Below are positions 5,238 through 5,285 of a DNA stretch of 5,285 bases, piece after piece. This DNA is from Bacillota bacterium (GTDB lineage: Bacteria > Bacillota > Clostridia > Lachnospirales > Cellulosilyticaceae), in contig JAEYNQ010000259.1 in the NCBI GenBank assembly GCA_023412455.1, positions 1-5,285 on the forward strand, written 5' to 3'. The position numbers were made by a program, and so were the translations under genes. The notes below the pieces were generated by a model. The model saw only the letters and a list, made by a program, of their open reading frames with translations. It was not told where the DNA came from and did no database searches. Position 1 is the first letter of the stretch. Every line of letters starts with the position of its first letter.

Positions 5238-5246
5238 TGTTATAAT
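5238..5246 (+). promoter_or_regulatory. Extended -10 promoter for the gene beyond the right edge
   Basis: TATAAT (5241-5246) is a consensus -10 and is preceded by TGT (5238-5240), the extended -10 TGn. No good -35 lies 16-18 bp upstream, which extended -10 promoters tolerate. Transcription would start near 5253 and give a short leader before the Shine-Dalgarno at 5269. Confidence 0.55.
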
Positions 5247-5268
5247 TAGGTTCCACAACATAACTTAC

Positions 5269-5274
5269 AAGGAG
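5269..5274 (+). promoter_or_regulatory. Shine-Dalgarno of a gene starting after the window
   Basis: AAGGAG is a strong ribosome-binding site, and the remaining 11 bases contain no start codon. The next gene should therefore begin at or just after 5286, a slightly long but workable spacing. Its identity cannot be judged from this window. Confidence 0.6.
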
Positions 5275-5285
5275 ATTAGATAAAT

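Noticed and set aside
1..5285. tRNA, rRNA, CRISPR array
   Set aside because: I found no cloverleaf with a T-loop signature, no rRNA-like segment and no regularly spaced direct repeats.

Overview
The window comes from a low-GC Firmicute, most likely a member of the Clostridia. The coding DNA is AT-rich, the ribosome-binding sites are purine-rich, the intrinsic terminators are well formed, and the FAD enzyme resembles the Bacillus/Clostridia CotQ (YvdP) group. This placement is inferred from family resemblance and composition, not from a marker gene.

Layout. Positions 1-126 are the right end of an IS66-family insertion sequence: the last 22 codons of its transposase, a strong hairpin, and the terminal CGCTTAC (GTAAGCG read inward). 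Positions 127-2832 hold a very AT-rich two-gene operon. The first gene encodes a tiny single-pass membrane protein and the second a STAND-class (NB-ARC/NACHT-like) NTPase of about 770 residues with a helical-repeat C-terminus. The two overlap. The operon ends at a 16-bp hairpin terminator with a GAAA loop (2833-2872). Positions 2873-3049 are a spacer with inverted repeats and a possible mother-cell sporulation promoter. Positions 3050-4399 encode a berberine-bridge-type FAD oxidoreductase with both covalent-flavin residues. Positions 4400-5285 contain no credible gene. They hold a GC-rich, heavily self-complementary stretch that looks like one or two structured non-coding RNAs, then an extended -10 promoter and Shine-Dalgarno for a gene starting just past the window.

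How the parts work together. The most interesting system is the overlapping pair. The C-terminal tail of the small membrane protein and the N-terminus of the NTPase carry the same 15-residue motif, K-I-x-[IL]-K-G-[DN]-x-N-x-Y-V-G-G-D. Ten of 15 residues are identical, and 7 of those 10 use different synonymous codons. The NTPase has no enzymatic effector domain of its own. This is the architecture expected of a prokaryotic NLR that signals to a separate membrane effector through matching short motifs, as described for bacterial amyloid-signalling NLR/effector pairs. The inferred model is that the sensor repeats detect a trigger (for example phage), the NTPase oligomerises, its N-terminal motif templates assembly of the matching motif on the membrane protein, and the membrane is perturbed. 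The flanking IS66 end and the lower GC of the operon fit an accessory defence locus.

The second point of interest is the roughly 550-nt GC-rich region downstream of the oxidoreductase. It has many long perfect complementary segments, including pairings that cannot coexist in a simple nested fold, and it includes a clear intrinsic terminator.
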